Assembly: GCA_944377405.1 (NCBI GenBank)
Contig: CALWES010000004.1
Span: forward strand, 62,001-126,000
Origin: an uncultured Lachnospiraceae bacterium
GTDB taxonomy: Bacteria > Bacillota > Clostridia > Lachnospirales > Lachnospiraceae
DNA: 64,000 nucleotides
Reading direction: 5' to 3'
Part shown: one piece after another, positions 1 to 7,753 of the stretch
How the letters are laid out: each line of letters begins with the position of its first letter
Position numbering within the stretch: the stretch's first letter is position 1
Translations under genes and position numbers: made by a program
Notes under the pieces: model-generated
What the model saw: only the letters and a program-made list of their open reading frames with translations
What the model was told of the DNA's origin: nothing
The model's database searches: none

Positions 1-45
1 TGCGGAGCTTTACAACGCAGGACACTGATAAAAGAACAGAGACAC

Positions 46-80
46 GAAAAAAGAGAGCATCCGCTGTGCGGGTGCTCTCT
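46..80 (-). terminator. Rho-independent terminator, probably for the cold shock gene
   Basis: A 13-bp stem (52-64 with 68-80, one G-T wobble) with a three-base loop is followed on the minus strand by a run of six T. The hairpin lies about 120 bases beyond the stop of the cold shock gene. A smaller 7-bp hairpin at 136-152, without a T run, lies between. On the plus strand the T run is poor, so it would be weak for any gene entering from the left. Confidence 0.65.
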
Positions 81-202
81 TTCCTAATCCCTCATGATCT
101 CTAGTGTCTTCTTTTCATGCGTTTAATACTTACGTACAGTCCGGCGGACTGTCTAAATCATTAAATATGTTAAAGAAAGGAAGCTAGTGCTCAATTAAAA
201 GA

Positions 203-400
203 TTATAACTTGGTTACGTTGGTTGCCTGGGGGCCCTTTGCGCCTTCAACGACATCGAACTCCACTTCCTGTCCCTCATCGAGAGACTTGAAGCCTTCCA
301 TGTTCAGACCGGAGTAGTGAACGAATACGTCCTTTCCGCTCTCGTCGGAGATAAAGCCGTAGCCCTTCTGGTTGTTGAACCACTTAACTTTCCCTTTCAT
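203..400 (-). CDS. Cold shock protein, CspA/CspB family
   Basis: A 65-residue single-domain cold shock protein that binds single-stranded RNA and DNA and acts as an RNA chaperone in the cytoplasm. Both nucleic-acid-binding motifs are visible: KGYGFI near residue 13 (RNP1) and DVFVHY near residue 24 (RNP2), within a normal-length OB fold. The start is the ATG at 398-400, preceded by GGGAGG. A longer reading frame opens upstream at 475 but would place the promoter inside the gene. The gene is monocistronic and faces away from the next gene. The leader is only about 40 bases, much shorter than the E. coli cspA leader, so thermosensor-type control is not evident. Confidence 0.95.
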   Translation of the reverse strand: MKGKVKWFNNQKGYGFISDESGKDVFVHYSGLNMEGFKSLDEGQEVEFDVVEGAKGPQATNVTKL

Positions 401-446
401 GTTGTTCCTCCCAAATATACTCGCAGAACGCCGTTCCGCTGAGCAC

Positions 447-475
447 ACTCTAGCATGGTTTGTCCGGAAAGTCAA
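447..475 (-). promoter_or_regulatory. Sigma-A promoter for the cold shock gene
   Basis: On the minus strand, TTGACT (475-470), a 17-base spacer and TAGAGT (452-447), with TGC directly before the -10 (extended -10). Transcription would start about 40 bases upstream of the ATG. Confidence 0.6.
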
Positions 476-495
476 ACAGAATTCGTAAAAATTTC

Positions 496-524
496 TTTTC
501 TCTGAAGGGACCCCATGATAAAAT
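496..524 (+). promoter_or_regulatory. Promoter of the Gx transporter gene, placed almost on the start codon
   Basis: TTTTCT (496-501), 17 bases, then TAAAAT (519-524) with a TG at the extended position. The -10 box ends eight bases before the ATG at 533, so the transcript would start at or within one or two bases of the start codon. No Shine-Dalgarno sequence lies between. Confidence 0.5.
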
Positions 525-532
525 AGAAAATC

Positions 533-1051
533 ATGAAAAAAAATACTTCTGTAAAGAGAATTACCTTTCTTGGCCTGCTTCTTGCAGCAGGTCTTGCCCT
601 GGCCTGGATGGAGACTCTGATCCCCATCTCCCTTGGGGTCCCGGGGGTCAAGCTGGGCCTCGCCAATGTGGTGACCCTTATGGCCCTTTATACCCTGGGA
701 GCTTCCCAGGCTTTTTTGCTGGGAGTCCTGCGGATCCTTCTTACGGGATTTTCCTTCGGAGGGATCTTTGCCATGCTCTATTCCTTCTGCGGCTTTTCCC
801 TGAGCTTTGCCGGGATGTGGGCCTTAAAGCGCAGTCGCCGCTTCGGCATGATGGGAGTGAGCGGAGCAGGAGGGATCCTTCACAACATGGGGCAGCTGAT
901 CTGTGCGGCTCTGGTGCTCCGGAGCCCCTATGTATTTACCCTGTTTCCGGTGCTGCTTCTGGCAGGCACTCTGGCAGGGGCGGTGACAGGGATCCTGGGC
1001 GGCATGGTGACAAAACGGCTTTATAGAAGTATAATGGAAATGATACGTTAA
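533..1051 (+). CDS. Gx transporter family / heptaprenyl diphosphate synthase component I-like membrane protein
   Basis: A 172-residue, very hydrophobic protein with about five membrane segments. It matches the Hpre_diP_synt_I (Gx transporter) family by the pattern [20 protein letters not shown] near residue 26, followed by a glycine-rich TGFSFGG segment. Despite the old name, the fold resembles small S-component-like transporters and no prenyltransferase motif is visible. The substrate is unknown. The gene is followed after 22 bases by galT and is probably co-transcribed with it. There is no ribosome binding site upstream, and the promoter sits directly against the ATG, so leaderless translation is likely. 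This gene family often lies near NusG- or FMN-binding-domain genes, which are absent here. Confidence 0.8.
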   Translation: MKKNTSVKRITFLGLLLAAGLALAWMETLIPISLGVPGVKLGLANVVTLMALYTLGASQAFLLGVLRILLTGFSFGGIFAMLYSFCGFSLSFAGMWALKRSRRFGMMGVSGAGGILHNMGQLICAALVLRSPYVFTLFPVLLLAGTLAGAVTGILGGMVTKRLYRSIMEMIR

Positions 1052-1073
1052 TAGGGAAAGGGAGAGCGTTTTT

Positions 1074-2669
1074 ATGAATATCAATGCCTATGTAAAAAGC
1101 CTTGTAAATTATGGAAAGAAGCAGGGACTCCTGGGGGAGGGGGATGAGATCTATGCCCGGAACCAGATCCTCCGTGAGCTTGGCCTGGACGAGTATGAGG
1201 AACCGGAGGATCAGGAGCTGATCCCCATCGGAGAGGGCGAGGCTGCCGGAGATTCCCTGGAGCAGATCCTGAAGGGGCTTCTGGACTATGCCGCCGAAGC
1301 GGGCCTTCTGCCGGAGGATACGGTAACGAGACGGGATCTTCTGGATACAAAGCTCATGAACTGCCTGATGCCGAGACCCTCGGAGGTGATCAGGACCTTT
1401 GAAGAACTCTGTCAGAAGTCCTCCAGGGAGGCAACGGATTACTTCTATAAGCTCAGCAGAGACAGCGACTACATCCGCCGCTACCGGGTAAAGAAGGACC
1501 TGCGCTGGAAGACGGAGACCCCCTACGGTCCCCTGGACATTACCATTAACCTGAGTAAGCCGGAGAAGGACCCCAGGGACATCGCAGCCGCAAAGAAGAT
1601 GAAGCAGTCCGGTTATCCCAAGTGCCTTCTGTGCCTGGATAACGTAGGCTATGCCGGAAGGACCAATCATCCTGCCAGGGACAACCACAGGATCATCCCC
1701 CTGACCCTGGACGGAGAGGCCTGGGGCTTCCAGTACAGCCCCTATGTTTATTACAATGAGCACTGCATCGTGTTCAACTGCCAGCATACACCCATGAAGA
1801 TCTCCGACGCCACCTTCCGGAGACTCTTTGACTTTGTAAAGCGCTTCCCCCACTACATCCTGGGCTCCAATGCGGACCTGCCCATCGTGGGAGGTTCCAT
1901 CCTGACCCACGACCACTTCCAGGGAGGAAGCTACCAGTTCCCCATGGCCATGGCGCCGGTGGAAAAGGAATTCTCCGTGCCGGAGGGCTTTGAAGGCGTG
2001 AAGGCCGGTATCGTAAAGTGGCCCCTTTCCGTGCTCCGGCTGTCCGGAAGGGATACGGACAGCATCTGCCGCTTTGCATCAAAGGTCCTGGCAGCCTGGA
2101 GAGGCTATACGGACGAGGCCGCCTTCATCTATGCGGAGACCGATGGGGAACCCCACAACACCATAACTCCCATTGCCAGATGCAGGGACGGCGTCTATGA
2201 GCTGGATCTGGTGCTGCGGAACAACATCACCACCAGCGAGCATCCCATGGGCGTATATCATCCCCATAAGGAGCTCCATCATATCAAAAAGGAAAATATC
2301 GGACTTATCGAGGTCATGGGACTTGCAGTGCTTCCTGCAAGACTGAAGGGAGAGATGGCTGATCTGGAGACCGTGATCCGGAAGGCCTTTGAGGAGACGG
2401 ATGATAAAGAAGCGGCAGTCCGGAAGGCAGTTGAGCTGCTGCAGGGAGACGAGAACCTGAATAAGCACGCAGACTGGGTATCCCGGTGGCTTCCCGGGGC
2501 GGCAGAGGAAGACCGCACGGAAGGAGAGGCTCTGGAGGCTGCGGTACAGGAAGAGATCGGAAAGGTCTTCTGCCGGGTACTGGAGGACGCCGGCGTTTAC
2601 AAGTGCACGGAGGAGGGCCGGGAGGCCTTCGCCAGATTCCTGAAGGAACTTTCCATGGAGGCCCTGTAA
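1074..2669 (+). CDS. galT: UDP-glucose--hexose-1-phosphate uridylyltransferase, class 2 (Firmicutes type)
   Basis: Transfers UMP between UDP-glucose and galactose-1-phosphate in the Leloir pathway. The 531-residue length fits the long Firmicutes GalT class rather than the roughly 350-residue E. coli type. The active-site region is visible as GGSILTHDHFQGG near residue 270, with the histidine that carries the UMP. The ATG at 1074 follows GGGAGAG. No galK, galE or galactosidase is adjacent, so this copy is isolated from the rest of the pathway. Its stop is only 14 bases from the stop of the convergent membrane protein gene. A GC-rich hairpin at 2694-2715 without a T run is the only candidate for ending its transcript. 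Confidence 0.95.
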   Translation: MNINAYVKSLVNYGKKQGLLGEGDEIYARNQILRELGLDEYEEPEDQELIPIGEGEAAGDSLEQILKGLLDYAAEAGLLPEDTVTRRDLLDTKLMNCLMPRPSEVIRTFEELCQKSSREATDYFYKLSRDSDYIRRYRVKKDLRWKTETPYGPLDITINLSKPEKDPRDIAAAKKMKQSGYPKCLLCLDNVGYAGRTNHPARDNHRIIPLTLDGEAWGFQYSPYVYYNEHCIVFNCQHTPMKISDATFRRLFDFVKRFPHYILGSNADLPIVGGSILTHDHFQGGSYQFPMAMAPVEKEFSVPEGFEGVKAGIVKWPLSVLRLSGRDTDSICRFASKVLAAWRGYTDEAAFIYAETDGEPHNTITPIARCRDGVYELDLVLRNNITTSEHPMGVYHPHKELHHIKKENIGLIEVMGLAVLPARLKGEMADLETVIRKAFEETDDKEAAVRKAVELLQGDENLNKHADWVSRWLPGAAEEDRTEGEALEAAVQEEIGKVFCRVLEDAGVYKCTEEGREAFARFLKELSMEAL

Positions 2670-2683
2670 AGGAAGGAGAAGCT

Positions 2684-3385
2684 TCAGGAACGGGGGCTGT
2701 CCCTGTGGACAGCCCTGTAGAGGCGGCCCAGGAGCAGGTGGCATAAAAAGGCCCCCAGTATGACGGCTGCCAGATAAAGAAGGATCCCCGGGCCCCGTCC
2801 GATCACCCTGTCGATCTCCCGGAAAACCGGCTGAGAGCTCAGATGATAGGGGGAGATATAAAACATGTCGCAGTCGCCGAAGGGGTGAAGGAGCACATTC
2901 AGGACCTCCGCCAGAAGGGCAGCGGTGAAAAATACAGGGAGGGTCTTCCAAAAGGCTCCCTTCCGGGTGTCCGAGAGGCCCTGTAGGGTCAGATACAGGC
3001 TCAGAAGGATCAGGAGGATGTGCCATAGGTAGCCGTGGAGAGTCAGAAGGGGATGGTCCGGCCAGGTAAAGCCATCCGGCACCAGGAGGGCGGCAATGCC
3101 CCCCAGAAGGCCGTAGTCCGCCATGAAGACGGCCAGGGGCCGGAGGGCGCAGGCGGCCTTTCTTCCGGAGACGAGCATGCCGACACTGTAGATGAGACAG
3201 AGATAAATGGGCATGGAGCAGAGCTGCCAGGGCAGATACCATACCCGGTATTGCCGGTCAAAGACATAAAAGTACAGATAAAGCTGCTTCCAGAGCTCCA
3301 TAAAGAGCAGAAGAAGGCCCAGTATCAGTACGGGAAGAAGGACGCGGCGTTCCGGTCCCTTTCCGGAAAGATCTTTTGTTTCCAT
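2684..3385 (-). CDS. YwaF/TIGR02206-like integral membrane protein
   Basis: A 233-residue protein with about seven hydrophobic segments and short loops. Features shared with the TIGR02206 (YwaF) family are the segment LPWQLCSMPIYL near residue 50 and a later SPYHLSSQPVF segment. The family is of unknown function. The start is the ATG at 3383-3385, preceded by AAAGGAGG at good spacing. A longer frame to 3493 would overlap the promoter of the next operon. It is monocistronic, convergent with galT and divergent from the amino acid transporter. Residues 1-15 are polar, and the first membrane segment starts near residue 17. Confidence 0.7.
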   Translation of the reverse strand: METKDLSGKGPERRVLLPVLILGLLLLFMELWKQLYLYFYVFDRQYRVWYLPWQLCSMPIYLCLIYSVGMLVSGRKAACALRPLAVFMADYGLLGGIAALLVPDGFTWPDHPLLTLHGYLWHILLILLSLYLTLQGLSDTRKGAFWKTLPVFFTAALLAEVLNVLLHPFGDCDMFYISPYHLSSQPVFREIDRVIGRGPGILLYLAAVILGAFLCHLLLGRLYRAVHRDSPRS

Positions 3386-3456
3386 TGAAAAAGCCTCCTT
3401 TCGGGGCAGCAGGCCCCTGCCGGATCCATTATATAACGAAAAAAAGGGGAAAGGGC

Positions 3457-3484
3457 TTGCTTTTTCAGAAAAAAGAGGTATAAT
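3457..3484 (+). promoter_or_regulatory. Sigma-A promoter of the amino acid ABC operon
   Basis: TTGCTT (3457-3462), 16 bases, consensus TATAAT (3479-3484). Expected start of transcription is near 3491, directly upstream of two ArgR-like boxes. Confidence 0.75.
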
Positions 3485-3496
3485 AGCCCACATAGC

Positions 3497-3528
3497 AATA
3501 AATATTCACAAAAACGAATAAATATTCA
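3497..3528 (+). promoter_or_regulatory. Tandem ArgR-like operator boxes
   Basis: The 12-mer AATAAATATTCA occurs twice, at 3497-3508 and 3517-3528, exactly 20 bases apart. Each resembles the ARG box core TGAATAAATATTCA; the second copy lacks only the first T. Two boxes about two helical turns apart just downstream of the transcription start is the usual arrangement for hexameric ArgR repression. Inference: the operon is repressed by arginine through ArgR. Confidence 0.55.
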
Positions 3529-3567
3529 AATGTGAACACCGCAGTCCCTGCGGTAGAGGAGGAGATT

Positions 3568-4434
3568 ATGAAAATGATGAAGAAAGCAGCGGCAGTTCTG
3601 ACCGCTATGACCATGGCAGCAGTGCTGGGAGCCTGCGGCAGCAGCGAAGAGGCTGAGACCACTGCAGCCACCAATGCGGAGACCGTTACGGAGGCTGAGA
3701 CTCAGGAAGAGGCAGCTGATACGGAGGAGGAGACCACGGCTGAGGCTGCAGAGGCAGAGGAATCAGCAGGTGGTGTGATCGTAATGGGAACCAACGCAGA
3801 GTTCGAACCCTGGGAGTTCCACGACGGTGACGACATCGTAGGTATCGATCCGGAGATCGCCCAGGCCATCGCCGACAAGATGGGCATGGAGCTTCAGATC
3901 GAGGATATGGCCTTCGACGCCATCATCCCCTCTGTGGTATCCGGAAAGTGCGACTTTGCCATGGCCGGCATGACCGTTACCGACGAGCGTAAGGTATCCG
4001 TAGATTTCACCGACACCTATGCAGAGTCTTCTTTGGTGCTTCTGGTACAGGCAGACAACACGGAGATCACGGGATCCGATTCCCTGGCTGATCACAAGGT
4101 GGGCGCTCAGACAGGCACCACCGGTGACCTGACGGCTACGGAGCTTGTGGGAGATGAGAACGTAGAGCGTTACAATTCCTTCTTCGAGGCAGTTCAGTCC
4201 CTGAAGCAGGGCAAGATCGACGCAGTCCTTCTGGACAGCGCTCCCGCAAAGGTATTCCTGGCACAGAACGAGGATCTGAAGCAGGCCGGAGAGCCCATGA
4301 ACAAGGAAGAGTATGCCATCGCCGTACAGAAGGGCAACACGGAGCTTCTGGATCAGCTGAACCAGGCCATCGATGAGCTCCAGGAGGATGGCACCATCGA
4401 CGAGATCATGAACAAGTACATCCCCGCAGAATAA
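3568..4434 (+). CDS. Amino acid ABC transporter substrate-binding lipoprotein (family 3)
   Basis: A 288-residue extracellular binding protein that delivers an amino acid to the permease encoded downstream. Signal peptide with lipobox VLGAC, cysteine 23, so it is lipid-anchored. A long linker rich in Glu, Thr and Ala spans about residues 28-65. The binding domain starts at VIVMGTNAEFEPWEF and carries the family-3 hallmarks GIDPEIAQAIADKMG and an AGMTVTDER segment. The ATG at 3568 follows GAGGAGG; an upstream in-frame ATG-like start at 3532 has no such site. The tandem ArgR-like boxes in its leader point to arginine or another basic amino acid as substrate, but the sequence does not settle this. 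Confidence 0.9.
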   Translation: MKMMKKAAAVLTAMTMAAVLGACGSSEEAETTAATNAETVTEAETQEEAADTEEETTAEAAEAEESAGGVIVMGTNAEFEPWEFHDGDDIVGIDPEIAQAIADKMGMELQIEDMAFDAIIPSVVSGKCDFAMAGMTVTDERKVSVDFTDTYAESSLVLLVQADNTEITGSDSLADHKVGAQTGTTGDLTATELVGDENVERYNSFFEAVQSLKQGKIDAVLLDSAPAKVFLAQNEDLKQAGEPMNKEEYAIAVQKGNTELLDQLNQAIDELQEDGTIDEIMNKYIPAE

Positions 4435-4484
4435 GGAACAGGAACCTGTTTCCCAAAGGGGACAGCATAAACAGAAATGAACCC

Positions 4485-4515
4485 AATGCCGAAGCTTTTT
4501 CAGAGCTTTGGCATT
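4485..4515 (+). other. Intercistronic hairpin between binding protein and permease genes
   Basis: A 12-bp stem (4485-4496 with 4504-4515, one wobble) and a 7-base loop, with no T run after it. Such hairpins between a binding-protein gene and its permease gene usually protect the upstream mRNA, giving more binding protein than permease. It covers the TTG at 4508, which argues against that codon as the permease start. Confidence 0.6.
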
Positions 4516-4543
4516 GTGGCGTGAAAAGGAAAGGAAGAAGGAA

Positions 4544-5251
4544 GTGAACTGGGCACAGTATTTTTCCCCGGAACAGTTTTATATCAATTACATTGCGGAT
4601 GACAGGTTCGTGACCTACATCCTGGGAGGCCTGAAGACGACCCTCCTGATCACGTTTTTTGCAGTGCTTCTGGGCATTGCCCTGGGCTTTTTGGTGGGGA
4701 CCGTCCGGTCCACCTATGACAAGACCGGGAGACTGAAGATCCTAAACGGCATCTGCCGGGTCTATCTCTCCATTATCCGGGGAACGCCGGTGGTGGTACA
4801 GCTGATGATCATGTACTATTTCATCTTTGCCACGCCGGATGCATCAAAGGTGGTCATCGCCATCCTGTCCTTCGGTATCAACTCCGGCGCCTATGTGGCG
4901 GAGATCTTCCGTTCCGGCATCATGTCCATCGACCAGGGACAGTTTGAGGCCGGCAGGAGCCTTGGCTTCAATTATCGCCAGACCATCTGGTACATCATCC
5001 TGCCCCAGGCAGTCAAAAATGTCCTTCCGGCTCTCTGCAACGAGTTCATCGCCCTGCTGAAGGAGACCTCCGTCTCCGGCTTCATCGCCCTGCAGGACCT
5101 GACCAAGGGAGGAGATATCATCCGAAGCCGTACCTATAATCCGGCCCTGCCCCTGCTTACGGTGGCTCTGGTCTACTGGATCGTGGTTACCTTCCTGACG
5201 GCAATGGTAGGACGGATGGAGCAGCGGCTCAGAAAGAACGAAAAGAGGTAA
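4544..5251 (+). CDS. Amino acid ABC transporter permease (HisM/GlnP type)
   Basis: Membrane component of the importer, 235 residues from the GTG at 4544, which has AAGGAAGAAGGAA just upstream. A TTG at 4508 would give 12 more residues but lies inside a hairpin. About five membrane segments; the cytoplasmic EAA-type loop that contacts the ATPase is at EAGRSLGFNYRQTIWYIILP. The motif SIIRGTPVVVQL, typical of polar amino acid permeases, is near residue 80. Only one permease is encoded, so the channel is probably a homodimer. The stop is three bases from the ATPase start. Confidence 0.92.
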   Translation: MNWAQYFSPEQFYINYIADDRFVTYILGGLKTTLLITFFAVLLGIALGFLVGTVRSTYDKTGRLKILNGICRVYLSIIRGTPVVVQLMIMYYFIFATPDASKVVIAILSFGINSGAYVAEIFRSGIMSIDQGQFEAGRSLGFNYRQTIWYIILPQAVKNVLPALCNEFIALLKETSVSGFIALQDLTKGGDIIRSRTYNPALPLLTVALVYWIVVTFLTAMVGRMEQRLRKNEKR

Positions 5252-5254
5252 GGC

Positions 5255-6016
5255 ATGGCTGATACAAAGAAAGAGATCAAAACGGGAGAGCCCCTCATCG
5301 AGGTAAAGGGCCTCTGCAAGTCCTTTTACGGAAACGAAGTGCTGAAGGATATCACCACCACCATCAAAAAGGGAGAGGTGGTCTTCGTGGTGGGTCCCTC
5401 CGGTTCCGGAAAGTCTACCTTCCTGCGGTGCCTGAATCTTCTGGAGCAGCCTACCGGAGGAGAGATCCTCTTTGAGGGCACCAACATCCTGGATAAGGGT
5501 GTGGACGTGGACAAGCTTCGGAGAAAGATGGGGATGGTGTTCCAGCAGTTCAACCTCTTCCCCCACATGAGTATTCTGAAAAACATGACCCTGGCTCCGG
5601 TGAAGCTTCTGGGCGTACCGGAGGCGGAGGCCAACAAGGAGGCGGAAGCCCTTCTGGAGCGGATCGGACTTCTGGAGAAGCGGGACGCCTATCCGGGACA
5701 GCTTTCCGGCGGCCAGAAGCAGCGTATCGCCATCGTCCGGGCCCTGATGATGAAGCCGGACGTGATGCTGTTTGATGAGCCCACCTCGGCCCTGGATCCG
5801 GAGATGGTAGGAGAGGTCCTTACGGTCATGCGGGAGCTTGCACAGGAGCACATGACCATGATCGTGGTGACCCACGAAATGGGCTTTGCCAGAGAGGTGG
5901 CGGACAGAGTCATGTTCCTGGATGGCGGCGATTTCGTGGAGGAGGCGCCTCCGGGAGAATTCTTCACAAACCCCAGATCGGAACGGCTCCGCTCCTTCCT
6001 CAGCAAGGTGCTGTAA
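5255..6016 (+). CDS. Amino acid ABC transporter ATP-binding protein (GlnQ type)
   Basis: Cytoplasmic ATPase that powers the importer, 253 residues. Walker A GPSGSGKS near residue 47, Q-loop in [10 protein letters not shown], signature LSGGQKQR, Walker [15 protein letters not shown] and the switch histidine in VVTHEMGFA are all intact. The start follows the permease stop by three bases, with AGAGG as ribosome binding site. Length and motifs are typical of the polar amino acid family. A strong terminator follows at 6031. Confidence 0.96.
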   Translation: MADTKKEIKTGEPLIEVKGLCKSFYGNEVLKDITTTIKKGEVVFVVGPSGSGKSTFLRCLNLLEQPTGGEILFEGTNILDKGVDVDKLRRKMGMVFQQFNLFPHMSILKNMTLAPVKLLGVPEAEANKEAEALLERIGLLEKRDAYPGQLSGGQKQRIAIVRALMMKPDVMLFDEPTSALDPEMVGEVLTVMRELAQEHMTMIVVTHEMGFAREVADRVMFLDGGDFVEEAPPGEFFTNPRSERLRSFLSKVL

Positions 6017-6030
6017 GAAAAGATCAGACA

Positions 6031-6067
6031 GAAAGCTTCGTATGGAGATACGGAGCTTTCTTTTATT
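6031..6067 (+). terminator. Terminator of the amino acid ABC operon
   Basis: A 13-bp stem (6031-6043 with 6048-6060, containing one wobble) and a GGAG loop, followed by TTTTATTT. It starts 14 bases after the ATPase stop. Confidence 0.85.
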
Positions 6068-6132
6068 TATGCAGGACCCATTGCCCAGGGGGGGAGGATC
6101 TTCGAAAAAATGGAAGAGACGCAAGAAACTAC

Positions 6133-6161
6133 TGGAAAAATCGGCGTTTTCTCACTATAAT
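6133..6161 (+). promoter_or_regulatory. Promoter of the DUF1846 gene
   Basis: TGGAAA (6133-6138), 17 bases, perfect TATAAT (6156-6161). It lies between the upstream terminator and the ATG at 6220, giving a leader of about 50 bases. Confidence 0.6.
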
Positions 6162-6219
6162 AAATCTATTGTGCAGTTATTAGGTTAAAGAGTTTACAGT
6201 TCAGGAGGAAAGGAAGTTC

Positions 6220-7698
6220 ATGCGCATCGGATTTGACAACGAAAAATATTTGAAGATCCAGTCGGAACGGATCAAGGAAAGGATCAGCCATTTTGAGGGA
6301 AAACTGTATCTGGAGTTTGGTGGAAAGCTTTTTGACGACTATCATGCCTCCAGAGTGCTCCCGGGATTTGAGCCGGATTCCAAGCTGCGCATGCTCCTGC
6401 AGCTTCAGGACGAAGCTGAGGTGGTCATCGCCATCAGTGCGGAGGACATCGAACGCAACAAAAAGCGGGAGGACCTGGGGATCACCTATGACGAGGACGT
6501 GCTGAGACTGATCGGAAGCTTTCGGGACCGGGGTCTCATGGTGGGGTCCGTGGTGATCACCCGTTACACCCCAAGTCCTGCCGTAAGCCAGTTCAAGCAG
6601 CGCCTGGAGCGGAAAAAGATCAAGGTATACAAGCATTATTCCATTGAGGGATATCCCAACAACGTGCCCCTTATCGTCAGCGACAAGGGCTACGGCAGGA
6701 ATGAATACATCGAGACCACAAAGCCCCTGGTGATCGTTACGGCACCGGGACCTGGCAGCGGAAAAATGGCTACCTGCTTAAGCCAGCTCTACCATGAAAA
6801 CAAGCGGGGCATCAAGGCGGGATATGCGAAGTTCGAGACCTTCCCCGTATGGAACCTGCCCCTGAAGCACCCCGTGAACCTGGCCTATGAGGCGGCCACT
6901 GCAGATCTGAACGATGTAAACATGATCGATCCCTTCCATCTGCAGGCCTATGGGGAGACCACGGTGAACTACAACCGGGATGTGGCCATCTTCCCGGTGC
7001 TGAATGCCATCTTTGAGATGATCTACGGAGAGAGCCCCTACAAGTCTCCCACGGATATGGGCGTCAACATGGTGGGCTTCTGCATCACGGACGACGAGGC
7101 CTGCTGTGAGGCCTCCAAGCAGGAGATCATCCGGCGCTATTACAAGGCGAAGGATTCCCTGATCAAGGAGACAGGCACGGAGGAAGAGGTCGGCAAGATC
7201 GAGATCCTGATGCAGCAGGCGGAGATCACTCCGGAGTACCGTCAGGTGGTAGGCCCCTGTCTGGAACGGGCAAAGAAAGAGGGCTCTGCCGCCATGGCCA
7301 TCGAGCTTCCCGACGGCACCATCATTACCGGAGGAACCTCCAAGCTTCTGGGAGCCTCCGCTGCAGGCCTTCTCAATGCTCTGAAGGAGCTTGCAGGCAT
7401 CGAGCACAAGACCCATGTCATTGCGCCGGCTGCCATCGAGCCCATCCAGAAGCTGAAGATCAACTATCTGGGGGCCCAGAATCCGGCCCTTCATACGGAC
7501 GAGACCCTGATCGCCCTGTCCATGAGCGCGGCTACGGACCGGAATGCCGCCATGGCCATGGAGCAGCTGCCGAAGCTGCGGGGCTGCCAGGTCCATACCT
7601 CCTGCATTCTGGCGGACGTGGATGAACGGATGTTCAAGACCCTGGGCATCGAGGTCACCAGCGAGCCGGTGGTGGAGAAAAAGAAAAAGCGCGGATAG
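6220..7698 (+). CDS. DUF1846 domain-containing protein
   Basis: A 492-residue cytoplasmic protein covering the full DUF1846 family length. Recognised by the N-terminal IGFDNEKYLKIQSERIKERI and by VTAPGPGSGKMATCLSQLYH around residue 175, which resembles a nucleotide-binding P-loop-like turn. Structures exist for the family but no biochemical role is established. The ATG at 6220 follows AGGAGGAAAGGAAG. The protein ends in a run of basic residues (KKKKRG). ftsH follows after 55 bases with no terminator between, so the two may be co-transcribed. Confidence 0.9.
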   Translation: MRIGFDNEKYLKIQSERIKERISHFEGKLYLEFGGKLFDDYHASRVLPGFEPDSKLRMLLQLQDEAEVVIAISAEDIERNKKREDLGITYDEDVLRLIGSFRDRGLMVGSVVITRYTPSPAVSQFKQRLERKKIKVYKHYSIEGYPNNVPLIVSDKGYGRNEYIETTKPLVIVTAPGPGSGKMATCLSQLYHENKRGIKAGYAKFETFPVWNLPLKHPVNLAYEAATADLNDVNMIDPFHLQAYGETTVNYNRDVAIFPVLNAIFEMIYGESPYKSPTDMGVNMVGFCITDDEACCEASKQEIIRRYYKAKDSLIKETGTEEEVGKIEILMQQAEITPEYRQVVGPCLERAKKEGSAAMAIELPDGTIITGGTSKLLGASAAGLLNALKELAGIEHKTHVIAPAAIEPIQKLKINYLGAQNPALHTDETLIALSMSAATDRNAAMAMEQLPKLRGCQVHTSCILADVDERMFKTLGIEVTSEPVVEKKKKRG

Positions 7699-7753
7699 GC
7701 AGTTTCGCCATACAGGGATCCACAGCAGATAAAAACGGAGTAAAGAAAGATAC

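Noticed and set aside
1..28. Possible end of an upstream plus-strand gene (frame 2 reads AELYNAGH then stop)
   Set aside because: Only eight codons are available; no way to support a gene.
136..152. Small hairpin near the cold shock gene as its main terminator
   Set aside because: The stem is only 7 bp and lacks a T run on either strand; the hairpin at 52-80 is better.
936..1916. Long minus-strand frame opposite galT and similar long antisense frames elsewhere (for example 4844-6124, 54357-56372)
   Set aside because: These mirror codon bias of the true genes in GC-rich DNA, have no ribosome binding sites and no recognisable domains.
2694..2715. Hairpin at the galT end as a rho-independent terminator
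   Set aside because: Stable GC stem but no T run, and it lies within the coding end of the convergent gene.
4508..4543. TTG start for the amino acid permease
   Set aside because: The codon lies in the stem of a stable hairpin, while a GTG at 4544 has a good purine-rich site.
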